A stretch of DNA of 64,000 bases from Gillisia lutea. Its GTDB lineage: Bacteria > Bacteroidota > Bacteroidia > Flavobacteriales > Flavobacteriaceae. The DNA is taken from positions 124,001 to 188,000 of the forward strand of contig NZ_JAKGTH010000010.1 in assembly GCF_021568705.1 (NCBI RefSeq), read 5' to 3'. The notes below the pieces were generated by a model. The model saw nothing but the letters and a program-made list of their open reading frames with translations. It had not been told where the DNA came from and did no database searches. Within the stretch, counting starts at the first letter, position 1, and each line of letters opens with the position of its first letter. The translations under genes were made by a program, and so were the position numbers. Positions 9,397-17,827 of this stretch are shown in pieces.

Positions 9397-10908
9397 TTAG
9401 ATTCCAAAACTCAATGTAAGAACAAAGCTTGAAATATCTTGTTGAATATTAGCCGTGTTTGTCAGGCCTGTTTGAAATAGTTGAGGATTATTAGTTCTGG
9501 TAGCGTTATCATAGGCAAGATCTAACTTCACCTTACCAAAATTGTAGCCAGCGCCAATAGAATAGCCGGAAAGATTACCGATAGTGCTCTCATTTTCATA
9601 TGGGCTTTCCTCATATCGATATCCTCCTCGTAAACGCCAGTCCATTATTCTGTATTCTCCTCCAATTCTATAAGTAGATGCGGCCTTTAGTTCATTTTTA
9701 ATTTTTGCGTTTTGTATAGCAAAATCAGGATCGTTACTTGGTCGTAATTCTGTTTTGGAAAAATCTTTATAAGAATAGTCAAAGCTTATCAAGCCTTGAT
9801 CGCCAAACAAAATTGCCATACTCCCGGTTAATTTTCCGGGTGTTTTAAGTTTGTAATCGGGGAATACGTTTACAATATTCGGACTTATATCTAACGGTTG
9901 GCTGAATTGATTATTACTTGCTAATACGCGTTGCGAAGTTTCTTCTGATATGGTAAACCAAGTGGGAGAATCGTATGATAGTCCTAATCTCACATAATCA
10001 TTGACCTTTGCGATAGCTCCTAATTGAAGAGAAAATCCATTTCCGGTAGTGCTTAGATTATTCACAAAAAGCACTTCTGAAGTCTCGCTTCCCTGATTGC
10101 TGTTAGATTCGTAAAATTGTGTGGATCTGTCATAATTCCAAAAGTGAGGATTTAGATTCAGGCCTAGATAAAGAAAATCTTGATACTGGGTAGCAAAATT
10201 AAAGGATAGTTTTCCATTTAACCCTGTAGCATTATAAGATGATTGCTGATCGAAGCTTCCAGCAGCAATATTAGAATTATAAATGGTGTTATTGGTATCA
10301 TTGGATTGAGGGTCAATAATATAAGCCTGGTATCCTAACAATGCCTGCTGAGCTCCAAACCCCTCAGTTTCTCCTAAATATCTATAAAGGTCTGAAATAG
10401 TTTCATCTTCTATAGTTTCCAATAACTCCAGAGGTACACCATCAGCATAAGAAAGAAAATATTGATCTATAGAAGTATTACTAGCCCCTCGCAGTAAATA
10501 GTCATTTTCAAAATTATTCTGCTGAGAATAATTTGCGGCCAGAGTGAACTTATTCCAGTTGTTTTCAGAGTTAATGCTGTTAAAAACCAGAACAGCACCA
10601 GCTTGATCCAAATTTAAATTGGAATCGTTACTACTGTTAAAACCGTTAAAATATCTTGCGTCAGTTTCTGTGTCCCTGTAATTTAATGTAAATGATGCCG
10701 AACTATTAAGATAAACTGCCGAGCTGGCGGGATTAATAGCGATAGCTGAAAGGTCGCCACCCAAGGCTCCAAAGGCACCACTCATTGCTCTAAATCTTGC
10801 AGTTCCATTTAATTCATTTTGAGAATATCTTACGGCGTCCGTAATATCTTGAGCTTGCGAAACAGCCATAGCTAAAAGGGCTATGGCTGTAGTATATATT
10901 TTTTTCAT
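9397..10908 (-). CDS. OmpP1/FadL-type outer-membrane transport protein
   Basis: A 503-residue outer-membrane beta-barrel with a signal peptide (MKKIYTTAIALLAMAVSQAQ). The N-terminal block, with GTARFRAMSGAFGALGGDLS followed by AIAINPASSAVY, is typical of Bacteroidota FadL/OmpP1-family proteins, often labelled hemin receptor or hydrophobic-compound porin. Alternating strands run to the aromatic-rich end. The substrate cannot be told from sequence. The gene starts 22 nt after the upstream lipoprotein gene and is probably in its operon. It shares some features with PorV, a T9SS component of the same fold, but I do not claim that identity. Confidence 0.85.
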   Translation of the reverse strand: MKKIYTTAIALLAMAVSQAQDITDAVRYSQNELNGTARFRAMSGAFGALGGDLSAIAINPASSAVYLNSSASFTLNYRDTETDARYFNGFNSSNDSNLNLDQAGAVLVFNSINSENNWNKFTLAANYSQQNNFENDYLLRGASNTSIDQYFLSYADGVPLELLETIEDETISDLYRYLGETEGFGAQQALLGYQAYIIDPQSNDTNNTIYNSNIAAGSFDQQSSYNATGLNGKLSFNFATQYQDFLYLGLNLNPHFWNYDRSTQFYESNSNQGSETSEVLFVNNLSTTGNGFSLQLGAIAKVNDYVRLGLSYDSPTWFTISEETSQRVLASNNQFSQPLDISPNIVNVFPDYKLKTPGKLTGSMAILFGDQGLISFDYSYKDFSKTELRPSNDPDFAIQNAKIKNELKAASTYRIGGEYRIMDWRLRGGYRYEESPYENESTIGNLSGYSIGAGYNFGKVKLDLAYDNATRTNNPQLFQTGLTNTANIQQDISSFVLTLSFGI

Positions 10909-10930
10909 AAAGCGTTTTTTTTAATGAAAT

Positions 10931-11956
10931 CTAATTTCCTCTACCTCTTGAACTTGATCTGCCCGATGAGTTAGAGCTGCTATTAGAAGAGCTTCTTGTG
11001 GAAGAAGAACTTCGTGTGGAAGAAGATGAACTTCTTACCGAGCTGGAGCTTCTTGTTGAGGTAGAATTGCTTCTTGATCTGCTGGGTCTGGAGTACGTGT
11101 TGTTGCTACTTCTTGAATTGCTATATACTCTCGAATTTGTGTTATAAGGAGAATTAGTATTAGAGCGTGTGTTATAAGAAGAAGATCGTCTGGTAAGTCC
11201 ATAATTATCATTAGAGCTTCTTAAGTTTCTAATACTTCTTGAGTAACTGGAGCTTCTACCACGAGTGCTTAAGCTTGTTGCATTTCGCAAATTGTATGCC
11301 CTATTATATGAGGAAGTAGTATTTCTTCTTCCGGCGTTATAAGCCACATTGTGTCGATAGTTGTAATATCTGGGTCCGTAATAGTTGTATGGATTGTACC
11401 ATCCGCCAGCGCCATAGATAAATGGATGGATCGCGATGCTGAAGCCATATCCATAATGATAGGGGTAGTATTGGTGGCCTCGCCAGTAGTTATAAGGGTA
11501 GTAGCCTGGGTAATAAGGTCCCCAATATGGATCATAGGCATAAATTCCTCCTCCCCAATAAGGGTTATAGAAACCGTCATAAAAACTATTATTATATATA
11601 TTAATGGTGTATTGATCTGGATCTTCTCCCCAAGGAGCATTTCCTCCTTGGTAATTTGTTCGAGTGTCATCGTAAGCATATTCCCCGGTAGATGAATAAC
11701 TCTCAATGTCGGTGAAGATGGCGCCTTCTTCGAGAACCTCTCCGTAAAGAGCAGCTTCTTCTTCAAATAATTTTTTATAGTAATTGTTGTTCTCTTCTCT
11801 TGCTTCCTGTTCCGTTTCCTGAGTTTGGGTTTCACTATAGATCCCGTCGCGATCGTAGCCTGAATATTGATATGAACCACAAGATGTCAACAAAAGCAAT
11901 GAGACAGGAAGTATAAATATCAGTAAGTATCTTGATATGGAGTAATAAAGTTTCAT
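10931..11956 (-). CDS. Tyr/Gly-rich, Ser/Arg/Asn-tailed lipoprotein
   Basis: A 341-residue predicted lipoprotein of unknown function; the lipobox is LLTSC after MKLYYSISRYLLIFILPVSL. Residues about 45-75 are acidic and Gln/Glu-rich. Residues about 130-205 are extremely rich in Tyr, Trp, Pro and Gly (for example YDPYWGPYYPGYYPYNYW). The last 130 residues are low-complexity Ser/Arg/Asn. Cys is followed by GSYQY, not an acidic export motif, so a periplasm-facing outer-membrane location is the simpler guess. An aromatic extracellular-matrix or cell-wall-associated protein is conceivable. The skewed composition opens long overlapping frames on both strands, which I do not treat as genes. Confidence 0.8.
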   Translation of the reverse strand: MKLYYSISRYLLIFILPVSLLLLTSCGSYQYSGYDRDGIYSETQTQETEQEAREENNNYYKKLFEEEAALYGEVLEEGAIFTDIESYSSTGEYAYDDTRTNYQGGNAPWGEDPDQYTINIYNNSFYDGFYNPYWGGGIYAYDPYWGPYYPGYYPYNYWRGHQYYPYHYGYGFSIAIHPFIYGAGGWYNPYNYYGPRYYNYRHNVAYNAGRRNTTSSYNRAYNLRNATSLSTRGRSSSYSRSIRNLRSSNDNYGLTRRSSSYNTRSNTNSPYNTNSRVYSNSRSSNNTYSRPSRSRSNSTSTRSSSSVRSSSSSTRSSSSTRSSSNSSSNSSGRSSSRGRGN

Positions 11957-11974
11957 TAGCTGTGTATTTAATTG

Positions 11975-12002
11975 TTGAACATTACAAAAATAGTTAGTTT
12001 TG
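11975..12002 (+). promoter_or_regulatory. Promoter of proS
   Basis: TTG at 11975-11977, 17 nt spacer, TAGTTTTG at 11995-12002: both elements fit the flavobacterial consensus. The start codon is 73 nt downstream, leaving a leader of about 65 nt. Confidence 0.65.
11985..11992 (-). promoter_or_regulatory. Promoter -7 element of the 11956 lipoprotein gene
   Basis: TATTTTTG on the minus strand matches TANNTTTG, 28 nt before the ATG at 11956. No clear -33 TTG is visible at the right distance. It lies two bases from the oppositely directed proS element. Confidence 0.55.
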
Positions 12003-12075
12003 CGCTAACTAGTTGTACCTTTAACACAAGCCACAACACTTTGAAAAGGCGCAACATTTATGCCAAATAACAAGA

Positions 12076-13554
12076 ATGAGTAAGAAATTAATAACGCGCC
12101 AAGAGGATTACTCCAAATGGTATAATGAATTGGTAGTCAAGGCAGATCTAGCTGAGAACTCGGCAGTACGAGGATGTATGGTAATAAAGCCTTATGGGTA
12201 TGCAATTTGGGAAAAAATGCAGGCTGAACTAGATAGAAAGTTCAAAGAAACGGGACATGAAAATGCATATTTCCCATTGTTTGTTCCTAAATCGCTGTTT
12301 GAGGCTGAAGAAAAGAATGCTGAAGGATTTGCTAAAGAATGTGCTGTTGTTACGCACTATAGGTTGAAGACAGATCCAGCAGATAGTTCTAAGCTAATTG
12401 TAGATCCCGATGCTAAGCTGGAAGAAGAATTAATTGTTAGACCAACGTCTGAGGCTATAATTTGGAACACCTACAAGGGCTGGATTCAATCTTATAGAGA
12501 TTTGCCTATTTTAATAAATCAGTGGGCAAATGTAGTGCGATGGGAAATGCGTACTAGGCTTTTCCTGAGAACTGCTGAGTTTTTATGGCAGGAGGGTCAT
12601 ACGGCGCATGCTACAAAAGCGGAGGCAATTGCAGAAACTGAGCAAATGAATAATATTTATGCAGAGTTTGCTGAGAATTTTATGGCAATACCTGTTATAA
12701 AGGGAACCAAAACTGCCAATGAGCGTTTCGCGGGAGCAGAAGAAACTTATTGTATAGAGGCTTTGATGCAAGATGGCAAAGCCTTACAGGCTGGGACTTC
12801 TCATTTTCTTGGACAAAATTTCGCTAAAGCTTTTGATGTGAAATTTGCTACAAAGGAAGGTAGGTTGGAGTATGTTTGGGCTACTTCATGGGGGGTTTCA
12901 ACAAGGTTGATGGGAGCTCTTGTCATGACGCATAGCGATGATCAGGGCTTGGTATTACCTCCAAACTTAGCACCGATACAGGTTGTAATTGTTCCTATAT
13001 ATAAAGGAGAGGAGCAATTAGCTCAAATATCTGAAGTTGCTAATAAATTAGCCTCTGAGCTTCGAAGTAATGGGGTGTCTGTAAAGTATGATGATAGAGA
13101 TACACATAAGCCGGGTTGGAAATTCGCTCAATATGAAATGAAAGGGGTGCCGGTACGAATTGCTATTGGTCCTAAAGACCTTGAAAAAGGAAGTGTAGAG
13201 CTTGCAAGAAGGGATATTCTAAGTAAAGAGATAGTTCCTCAAACTGAAGTAGTGGAAAAAGTGAAGGGCTTAATGGTAGAGATTCAGGATAATCTATTTA
13301 ATAGAGCTGCTAACTATAGAGATTCTCATATTACTGAGGTAGATAGTTATGCTGAATTTAAGGAGGTGCTAAAAAACAAAGGAGGATTTATATCGGCGCA
13401 CTGGGATGGTACTTCTGAGACTGAGCTTAAAATAAAGGAGCAAACCAAGGCAACTATTAGATGTATTCCTATAAATGCGGAAAAGGAAGAAGGAGTATGT
13501 GTTTTAACAGGTAAACCTTCCTCCCAAAGGGTTTTATTTGCTAAAGCCTATTAA
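12076..13554 (+). CDS. proS: Prolyl-tRNA synthetase (archaeal/eukaryal-type, short form)
   Basis: A class II aminoacyl-tRNA synthetase for proline, 492 residues. The length and the arrangement [20 protein letters not shown], then [20 protein letters not shown] and [10 protein letters not shown], fit the archaeal-type enzyme, which lacks the large editing insertion of the E. coli form. An anticodon-binding region ([11 protein letters not shown]) and a C-terminal zinc-associated domain ending VLFAKAY follow. Single gene with its own promoter, divergent from the lipoprotein operon. Confidence 0.97.
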   Translation: MSKKLITRQEDYSKWYNELVVKADLAENSAVRGCMVIKPYGYAIWEKMQAELDRKFKETGHENAYFPLFVPKSLFEAEEKNAEGFAKECAVVTHYRLKTDPADSSKLIVDPDAKLEEELIVRPTSEAIIWNTYKGWIQSYRDLPILINQWANVVRWEMRTRLFLRTAEFLWQEGHTAHATKAEAIAETEQMNNIYAEFAENFMAIPVIKGTKTANERFAGAEETYCIEALMQDGKALQAGTSHFLGQNFAKAFDVKFATKEGRLEYVWATSWGVSTRLMGALVMTHSDDQGLVLPPNLAPIQVVIVPIYKGEEQLAQISEVANKLASELRSNGVSVKYDDRDTHKPGWKFAQYEMKGVPVRIAIGPKDLEKGSVELARRDILSKEIVPQTEVVEKVKGLMVEIQDNLFNRAANYRDSHITEVDSYAEFKEVLKNKGGFISAHWDGTSETELKIKEQTKATIRCIPINAEKEEGVCVLTGKPSSQRVLFAKAY

Positions 13555-13564
13555 TTATAAATTG

Positions 13565-13607
13565 AAGAGAAGTAAATAGAAAAAAATATTAATTTATTTC
13601 TCTTTTA
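13565..13607 (+). terminator. Probable terminator after proS
   Basis: A 13-bp stem (aagagaagtaaat pairing with atttatttctctt, one G-U) has a 14-nt A-rich loop. The T-run is only partial, so strength is uncertain. Confidence 0.5.
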
Positions 13608-13762
13608 GTTTATAAGTTTGCAATTGAAATTAGTTTTTTGACATGGTGCTGGTTATCAATGTTTTTTGATGCTGGAAATGATAAGAGAATGAATCTTTCG
13701 AGCGTGGATTTTGCAAGGATTTTCTGAAAATTGATTTTTTTTTAGAAAAAGTGACTTCTACA

Positions 13763-13793
13763 TTTGCAGCATTTAAAAATAGTTGTATTTTTG
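13763..13793 (+). promoter_or_regulatory. Promoter of the tRNA-Glu pair
   Basis: TTTG (13763-13766), 19 nt spacer, TATTTTTG (13786-13793). This is the best consensus promoter in the window. It lies 22 nt before the first tRNA-Glu. Confidence 0.8.
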
Positions 13794-13815
13794 CATCCGC
13801 AATTAAGCAAATAAT

Positions 13816-13887
13816 GGTCCGTTCGTCTAGGGGTTAGGACGCCAGGTTTTCATCCTGGTAACAGGGGTTCGATTCCCCTACGGACTA
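13816..13887 (+). tRNA. tRNA-Glu (anticodon TTC), copy 1
   Basis: A 72-nt cloverleaf. The acceptor arms are ggtccgt and acggact, with a G-T first pair. The anticodon stem is ccagg/cctgg around loop ttttcat, giving anticodon TTC. The T arm is aggggttcgattcccct. CCA is not encoded. It is followed after 77 nt by an identical copy. Confidence 0.97.
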
Positions 13888-13891
13888 CGAA

Positions 13892-13946
13892 GCAATTTTA
13901 CATTGCATCAACTTGTAAAAGGACAAGTTTGGCTGTGAAAACACAG
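13892..13946 (+). ncRNA. Three tandem hairpins in the tRNA-Glu spacer
   Basis: Three small perfect hairpins fill the 77-nt spacer: gcaat/attgc (13892-13906), aacttgt/acaagtt (13910-13929) and ctgtg/cacag (13933-13946). They probably fold in the tRNA precursor and may steer RNase cleavage. This is a structural observation, not a known ncRNA family. Confidence 0.45.
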
Positions 13947-13964
13947 TTTCCTTTTTGAAATAAT

Positions 13965-14036
13965 GGTCCGTTCGTCTAGGGGTTAGGACGCCAGGTTTTC
14001 ATCCTGGTAACAGGGGTTCGATTCCCCTACGGACTA
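13965..14036 (+). tRNA. tRNA-Glu (anticodon TTC), copy 2
   Basis: Identical in all 72 positions to the copy at 13816-13887, and sharing the upstream bases aaataat. It is a tandem duplication and probably in the same transcript. rpsT starts 30 nt later without an intervening terminator. Confidence 0.97.
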
Positions 14037-14066
14037 CTTTAAAAAATTAATTAAATAGTATTTGTA

Positions 14067-14315
14067 ATGGCAAATCATAAGTCAGCGTTAAAAAGAATCC
14101 GTAGCAATGAGACCAAGCGTCTTAGAAATCGCTACCAACATAAAACTACCAGAAACGCCATCAAAAAATTGCGTGAAGCTGATAAGAAAGAAGCTGAAAC
14201 TTTATTTCCTTCTGTAGTTTCTATGATTGACAAATTAGCAAAGAATAACATTATTCACGATAATAAAGCATCGAACTTGAAGTCAAAATTGGCTAAGCAC
14301 GTTTCGGCACTTTAA
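14067..14315 (+). CDS. rpsT: 30S ribosomal protein S20
   Basis: An 82-residue, Lys/Arg-rich helical protein starting [20 protein letters not shown], the S20 signature. It binds 16S rRNA early in 30S assembly. The length is normal for Bacteroidota. It lies right after the tRNA-Glu pair and before a strong terminator, so it may be read from the tRNA promoter; no separate exact TANNTTTG lies in the 30-nt gap. Confidence 0.97.
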   Translation: MANHKSALKRIRSNETKRLRNRYQHKTTRNAIKKLREADKKEAETLFPSVVSMIDKLAKNNIIHDNKASNLKSKLAKHVSAL

Positions 14316-14343
14316 TATAATTAGTGTTCAATTTATTTAAAAG

Positions 14344-14380
14344 CTGTTAGGAATTGTAATAATTCCTAACGGTTTTTTTT
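14344..14380 (+). terminator. Terminator after rpsT
   Basis: A 10-bp perfect stem gttaggaatt/aattcctaac with loop gtaat, extended by two further pairs, is followed by eight T residues. Confidence 0.92.
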
Positions 14381-14412
14381 GTTGCTCTCATTTGAGTTTT
14401 AAAATAGCATAT

Positions 14413-14441
14413 AAAAAAAAGAAGCAATTGCTTCTTTTTTT
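14413..14441 (-). terminator. Terminator after engB
   Basis: The perfect palindrome gaagcaattgcttc is flanked by A8 on the left and T7 on the right, so it can act on either strand. Its position fits the end of minus-strand engB (stop at 14440). Confidence 0.75.
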
Positions 14442-15045
14442 ATTCCCTTATAAATTGTTGGTTGATACTGTCTATAAATTCCAAAACCTCTTCCTGGCCT
14501 AGATTGTTGGCAGAGGAGGTTATAAAATACTGGGGAATTTCTGTCCAGGTTTCCAGTAATTTATCTTTATAAGCTTCAATATTTCTTTCTAATGCCTTTG
14601 GTTTTAGCTTGTCGGCCTTAGTGAAGATAATACAGAAAGGTATCCCGTGTTCTCCCATCCATTGCATGAATTCTAAGTCTATAGGTTGTGGTTCGTGTCT
14701 ACAATCTACTAGAACAAATGCGCATATCATTTGTTTGCGCTGTTCAAAATATGCAGTAATAAATTTTTGAAAGGTTTTCTTTATGGATTTTGATACTCTA
14801 GCATATCCATATCCCGGTAAATCAACCAAATGCCACTCATTATTGATTAGAAAATGATTTATTAACTGTGTTTTTCCCGGGCGTCCTGAAATTTTGGCCA
14901 GGCTTTTGCGTCCCGTAAGCATGTTAATAAGGGATGATTTTCCAACATTGCTTCGTCCTATAAAGGCGTACTCTGGTAAGGAGCTGTCGGGGCACCTGGA
15001 AACATCACTATTGCTGATTATAAATTCAGCAGTTTTAATTTTCAT
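14440..15045 (-). CDS. engB: Ribosome biogenesis GTPase YihA/YsxC (EngB)
   Basis: A GTPase of the Era/TrmE class needed for large-subunit assembly, 201 residues. The G-motifs are in order: [12 protein letters not shown] (G1, about 30), GKTQLINHF (G2), DLPGYG (G3), TKADKLK (G4, about 143) and SSA (G5). It starts 11 nt after the hydrolase gene on the same strand. Cytoplasmic. Confidence 0.96.
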   Translation of the reverse strand: MKIKTAEFIISNSDVSRCPDSSLPEYAFIGRSNVGKSSLINMLTGRKSLAKISGRPGKTQLINHFLINNEWHLVDLPGYGYARVSKSIKKTFQKFITAYFEQRKQMICAFVLVDCRHEPQPIDLEFMQWMGEHGIPFCIIFTKADKLKPKALERNIEAYKDKLLETWTEIPQYFITSSANNLGQEEVLEFIDSINQQFIRE

Positions 15046-15056
15046 TTGTTTGGGAA

Positions 15057-15821
15057 TTAAAATTCTCGCTTTTGCAGCCAGCTATTAAAAAGATCATTAA
15101 AAAGATCTGGGTGTTCCATCATAGCGGCGTGCCCGCATTCATCTATCCAATACAGGTCGGAATCGGGAAGTAGTCTATTGAAATCTTCAGCTACCTCCGG
15201 AGGGGTTACTGTATCGTTCTTTCCCCAAATGATGCAAGTGGGTGTGGTCATCTTAGGAAGATCCTTAGCCATATTATGTCTAATGGCGCTTTTTGCAATG
15301 GCTAATGTTTTTATAAGTTTGTTGCGATCACTTACAGTAACGTACACTTCGTCTACAATTTCTTTGGTTGCTACGGCAGGATCGTAAAAAACATTTTGAG
15401 CCTTCTTCTTTATGAATTCATAGTCTCCGCGTCGCGGGTAGCTTTCGCCCATTGCGTTTTCATACAATCCAGAACTGCCTGTGATAACAAGTCCTTTTAC
15501 AAGTTCAGGAAACATTTTTGTGAATAGAAGGGCGATATGTCCTCCTAAGGAATTTCCTAATAATATAACTTCTTTGTATTCTTTAAATTCAATAAACTCT
15601 TTAAGATATTTTGCAAAAGTTCCTACGCTGGTTTTAAGAAGAGACATGGTGTAAAGTGGAAGTTCTGGGATAACAACCTTGTAGCCTTTTTCCGGGAAAA
15701 AGTTTACTACACCATCAAAATTACTTAATCCGCCCATAAGCCCATGCAAAATTACGATTGGTGTACCTTCTCCTTTTTCCAGGTAGGTAAACTTTCCTTC
15801 TTGCTGTAAATAATGTTCCAT
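15057..15821 (-). CDS. Alpha/beta hydrolase
   Basis: A 254-residue soluble hydrolase of the alpha/beta fold. [12 protein letters not shown] (about 26-37) forms the oxyanion region. The nucleophile elbow is GNSLGGH with Ser91, the acid is Asp203 in [10 protein letters not shown], and the base is His231 in [10 protein letters not shown], so the triad is complete. No signal peptide. The substrate is not predictable; similar proteins are labelled esterase or MhpC-like hydrolase. It leads a two-gene unit with engB. Confidence 0.9.
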   Translation of the reverse strand: MEHYLQQEGKFTYLEKGEGTPIVILHGLMGGLSNFDGVVNFFPEKGYKVVIPELPLYTMSLLKTSVGTFAKYLKEFIEFKEYKEVILLGNSLGGHIALLFTKMFPELVKGLVITGSSGLYENAMGESYPRRGDYEFIKKKAQNVFYDPAVATKEIVDEVYVTVSDRNKLIKTLAIAKSAIRHNMAKDLPKMTTPTCIIWGKNDTVTPPEVAEDFNRLLPDSDLYWIDECGHAAMMEHPDLFNDLFNSWLQKREF

Positions 15822-15846
15822 TGATGCCCTTTGCGGTTAGCAATCG

Positions 15847-15854
15847 CAAATATA
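15847..15854 (-). promoter_or_regulatory. Promoter -7 element of the hydrolase-engB unit
   Basis: TATATTTG on the minus strand, 25 nt before the ATG at 15821, matches TANNTTTG exactly. The nearest TTG is only 12 nt further upstream, so the -33 is unclear. Confidence 0.55.
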
Positions 15855-16047
15855 GCGATTTCAGTACAAGTATAATCATTTTTACTAAATACAGTGTTCA
15901 TTTAGTTAAAGCTTTTGGCTTCAAAAAAACAGTTTTTTCAATCCCAATAAGTGTAAAAATTAATGCTATTTATCAACCTGCTGAAACCTAATGAAGTAGC
16001 TCTATTCAGAAGTGTTTCAGCATAATAGGTGGAAAAACTTATCAACA

Positions 16048-16079
16048 AAGTGGAGTAAAGTGGTAAAATGTGGTAATAA
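16048..16079 (+). promoter_or_regulatory. Putative MraZ operator: three 10-bp direct repeats
   Basis: Three head-to-tail 10-mers, each with GTGG at the same place: aaagtggagt (16047-16056), aaagtggtaa (16057-16066) and aatgtggtaa (16067-16076). A further GTGG occurs at 16029. The block ends about 7-10 nt before the mraZ -7 element. MraZ proteins bind arrays of short repeats with a 10-bp period (TGGGN N5 in E. coli, AAAGTG[T/G]N3 in Mycoplasma), which this array resembles closely. Autorepression of the dcw cluster is inferred. Confidence 0.7.
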
Positions 16080-16085
16080 ATTCAA

Positions 16086-16093
16086 TATATTTG
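16086..16093 (+). promoter_or_regulatory. Promoter -7 element of the dcw cluster
   Basis: TATATTTG matches TANNTTTG exactly, 18 nt before the GTG start of mraZ. The expected -33 position falls inside the repeat array, so a bound repressor would block polymerase. Confidence 0.7.
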
Positions 16094-16111
16094 AAACTAT
16101 AAAGAATTGGA

Positions 16112-16579
16112 GTGGTAAACTTGATTGGAACATACGAATGCAAAGTAGATACAAAGGGCCGCCTTATGGTGCCTTCTGCATTTAAAAAGCAATTGGCTCC
16201 TATGTTGCAAGAAGGTTTTGTGTTGAAACGTGCTGTATTTCAATCATGTCTGGAGTTGTATCCGATGGATGAATGGAATAAGTTGATGTTAAAAATGAAT
16301 GGTTTGAACCGCTTCAAAAAACGAAACAATGATTTTATTAGAAGGTTTACTGCTGGTGTTAAAACGGTGGAGGTGGATTCTAATGGAAGATTGTTGATCC
16401 CGAAAGATCTTATTGGTTTTGCTCAAATAGAAAAAGAGATCGTTTTGTCTTCAGCAATTAATATTATTGAAATCTGGGATAAAGAGAAATACGAAAATAC
16501 CATTGAAGCTTCGGCGGATGATTTTGCAGATCTGGCGGAAGAAGTAATGGGTAACGATGAATTTGATGGAATATCATAA
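16112..16579 (+). CDS. mraZ: Transcriptional regulator MraZ
   Basis: A DNA-binding regulator of the AbrB-like fold that sits first in dcw clusters. It has 155 residues in two similar halves: LIGTYECKVDTKGRLMVPSA and VKTVEVDSNGRLLIPKDL carry the paired DxKGRxxxP-type signatures. The start is GTG at 16112; a TTG nine bases later is an alternative and would begin one residue before the IGTYE block. Repeats resembling known MraZ boxes lie upstream. Its 3' end overlaps rsmH. Confidence 0.95.
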   Translation: MVNLIGTYECKVDTKGRLMVPSAFKKQLAPMLQEGFVLKRAVFQSCLELYPMDEWNKLMLKMNGLNRFKKRNNDFIRRFTAGVKTVEVDSNGRLLIPKDLIGFAQIEKEIVLSSAINIIEIWDKEKYENTIEASADDFADLAEEVMGNDEFDGIS

Positions 16580-17462
16580 TCCTGTATTGCTAAAAGAATC
16601 TGTTGATGGCTTAAATATTAAGCCGGATGGGGTGTATGTAGATGTTACTTTTGGAGGTGGTGGGCATTCGAGAGAGATCTTATCGCGTTTGGGAGAAAAA
16701 GGAAAATTATATGCTTTCGATCAGGATCAGGACGCGTTGAGAAATGCGATAGATGATCCTAGATTTACTTTGATAAACGAGAACTTCAGATATATAAAGA
16801 GGTTTTTGAGATTTCATGGTGTAAAGCAGGTGGATGGAATACTTGGAGATTTTGGAGTCTCCTCGCATCAGTTCAATGAAGCAGAAAGAGGATTTTCTAC
16901 TCGTTTTGAAGCAAAGCTCGACATGAGAATGAGTCAGAAGAGTAGCTTAAGTGCTTATGATGTTATTAATGAATACGACCATGAGCAGCTTAAAAAAATG
17001 TTCTATGAGTATGCTGATTTAAGAAACGCTCCAAAAATTGCTGCTGCCATTGTAAGTGCAAGAGAGGAAGCGCCTCTAGAAAGTAGCGATCAGTTAAAGG
17101 AAGTGTTGAAGCCTTTTCTGTTTAAAGAGAAAGAGCATAAGATCTTGGCGCAAATATATCAGGCTATACGAATTGAAGTGAATCAGGAAATTGAAGCTTT
17201 AAAGGAGTTTTTGCTTCAAACTCAAGATTTGCTTAAAAAAGGTGGAAGGCTCAGTTTGATCTCTTACCATTCCCTAGAAGATCGATTGGTAAAGCGTTAT
17301 ATACGAAGTGGTCTTTTTGAGGGTGAGCCTGAAAAGGACTTTTTTGGAAATATAGACGTTCCTTTTAAAAAGGTTGGAGGTCTAATTGTTCCTTCTGCTC
17401 AGGAGATATATGAAAATAACCGGGCTCGAAGTGCGAAATTGAGAATAGCTAAGAAATTGTAG
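16566..17462 (+). CDS. rsmH: 16S rRNA m4C1402 methyltransferase RsmH
   Basis: A SAM-dependent methyltransferase modifying C1402 of 16S rRNA, about 298 residues. MEYHNPVLLKESVDGL is the family N-terminus, so I start at the ATG at 16566; an ATG three codons upstream (16557) is in the same frame. The SAM motif VDVTFGGGGHSREIL follows. GDFGVSSHQF and the late LISYHSLEDRLVKRY are both RsmH hallmarks. It overlaps the end of mraZ by 14 nt, so translation is probably coupled. Confidence 0.96.
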   Translation: MEYHNPVLLKESVDGLNIKPDGVYVDVTFGGGGHSREILSRLGEKGKLYAFDQDQDALRNAIDDPRFTLINENFRYIKRFLRFHGVKQVDGILGDFGVSSHQFNEAERGFSTRFEAKLDMRMSQKSSLSAYDVINEYDHEQLKKMFYEYADLRNAPKIAAAIVSAREEAPLESSDQLKEVLKPFLFKEKEHKILAQIYQAIRIEVNQEIEALKEFLLQTQDLLKKGGRLSLISYHSLEDRLVKRYIRSGLFEGEPEKDFFGNIDVPFKKVGGLIVPSAQEIYENNRARSAKLRIAKKL

Positions 17463-17508
17463 CATCTTTTGCTCAAGAGGGGGTAGGTGAAATTAGAAGT
17501 AATTAATA

Positions 17509-17820
17509 ATGAGTATTAGCAACATCTTAAAAGCAAATTTTCTTATTAGCAGCGATGCTGTAAAGAACTGGAGGTTTATTGTTTTTTGTACTCTTTTAGC
17601 AATTGTAATGATTGCATGCTCTCACAGTGCAGAGCGAAAAGTACACGGCATTGCCCGTTTAAATGATGAAGTTAGAGAGCTAAGAAGTGAATTTGTAGAT
17701 GTGCGTTCAGCATTAATGAAGTTGAAGATGGAATCTACCATTACCAATAAAATGGCAGCAAGAGGAGTGAAACCTTCGGAAACCCCTCCTTTCAAGATAA
17801 AAATTAAGATAAAAGAATAA
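17509..17820 (+). CDS. ftsL: FtsL-like divisome protein
   Basis: A 103-residue bitopic membrane protein. About 25 cytoplasmic residues are followed by one hydrophobic helix (about 23-41, FIVFCTLLAIVMIAC) and a periplasmic coiled-coil segment with heptad-like LNDEVRELRSEFVDVRSALM. FtsL links FtsQ/FtsB to the septal synthase FtsWI. Sequence conservation is low in this family; the call rests on size, topology and position between rsmH and ftsI. Confidence 0.85.
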   Translation: MSISNILKANFLISSDAVKNWRFIVFCTLLAIVMIACSHSAERKVHGIARLNDEVRELRSEFVDVRSALMKLKMESTITNKMAARGVKPSETPPFKIKIKIKE

Positions 17821-17827
17821 TAGTAGC

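Noticed and set aside
11269-11880. 203-codon minus frame and a 114-codon plus frame inside the Tyr-rich lipoprotein gene
   Set aside because: They arise from the skewed codon composition of the aromatic-rich gene; their Ile/Thr-rich translations look like frame-shifted shadows.
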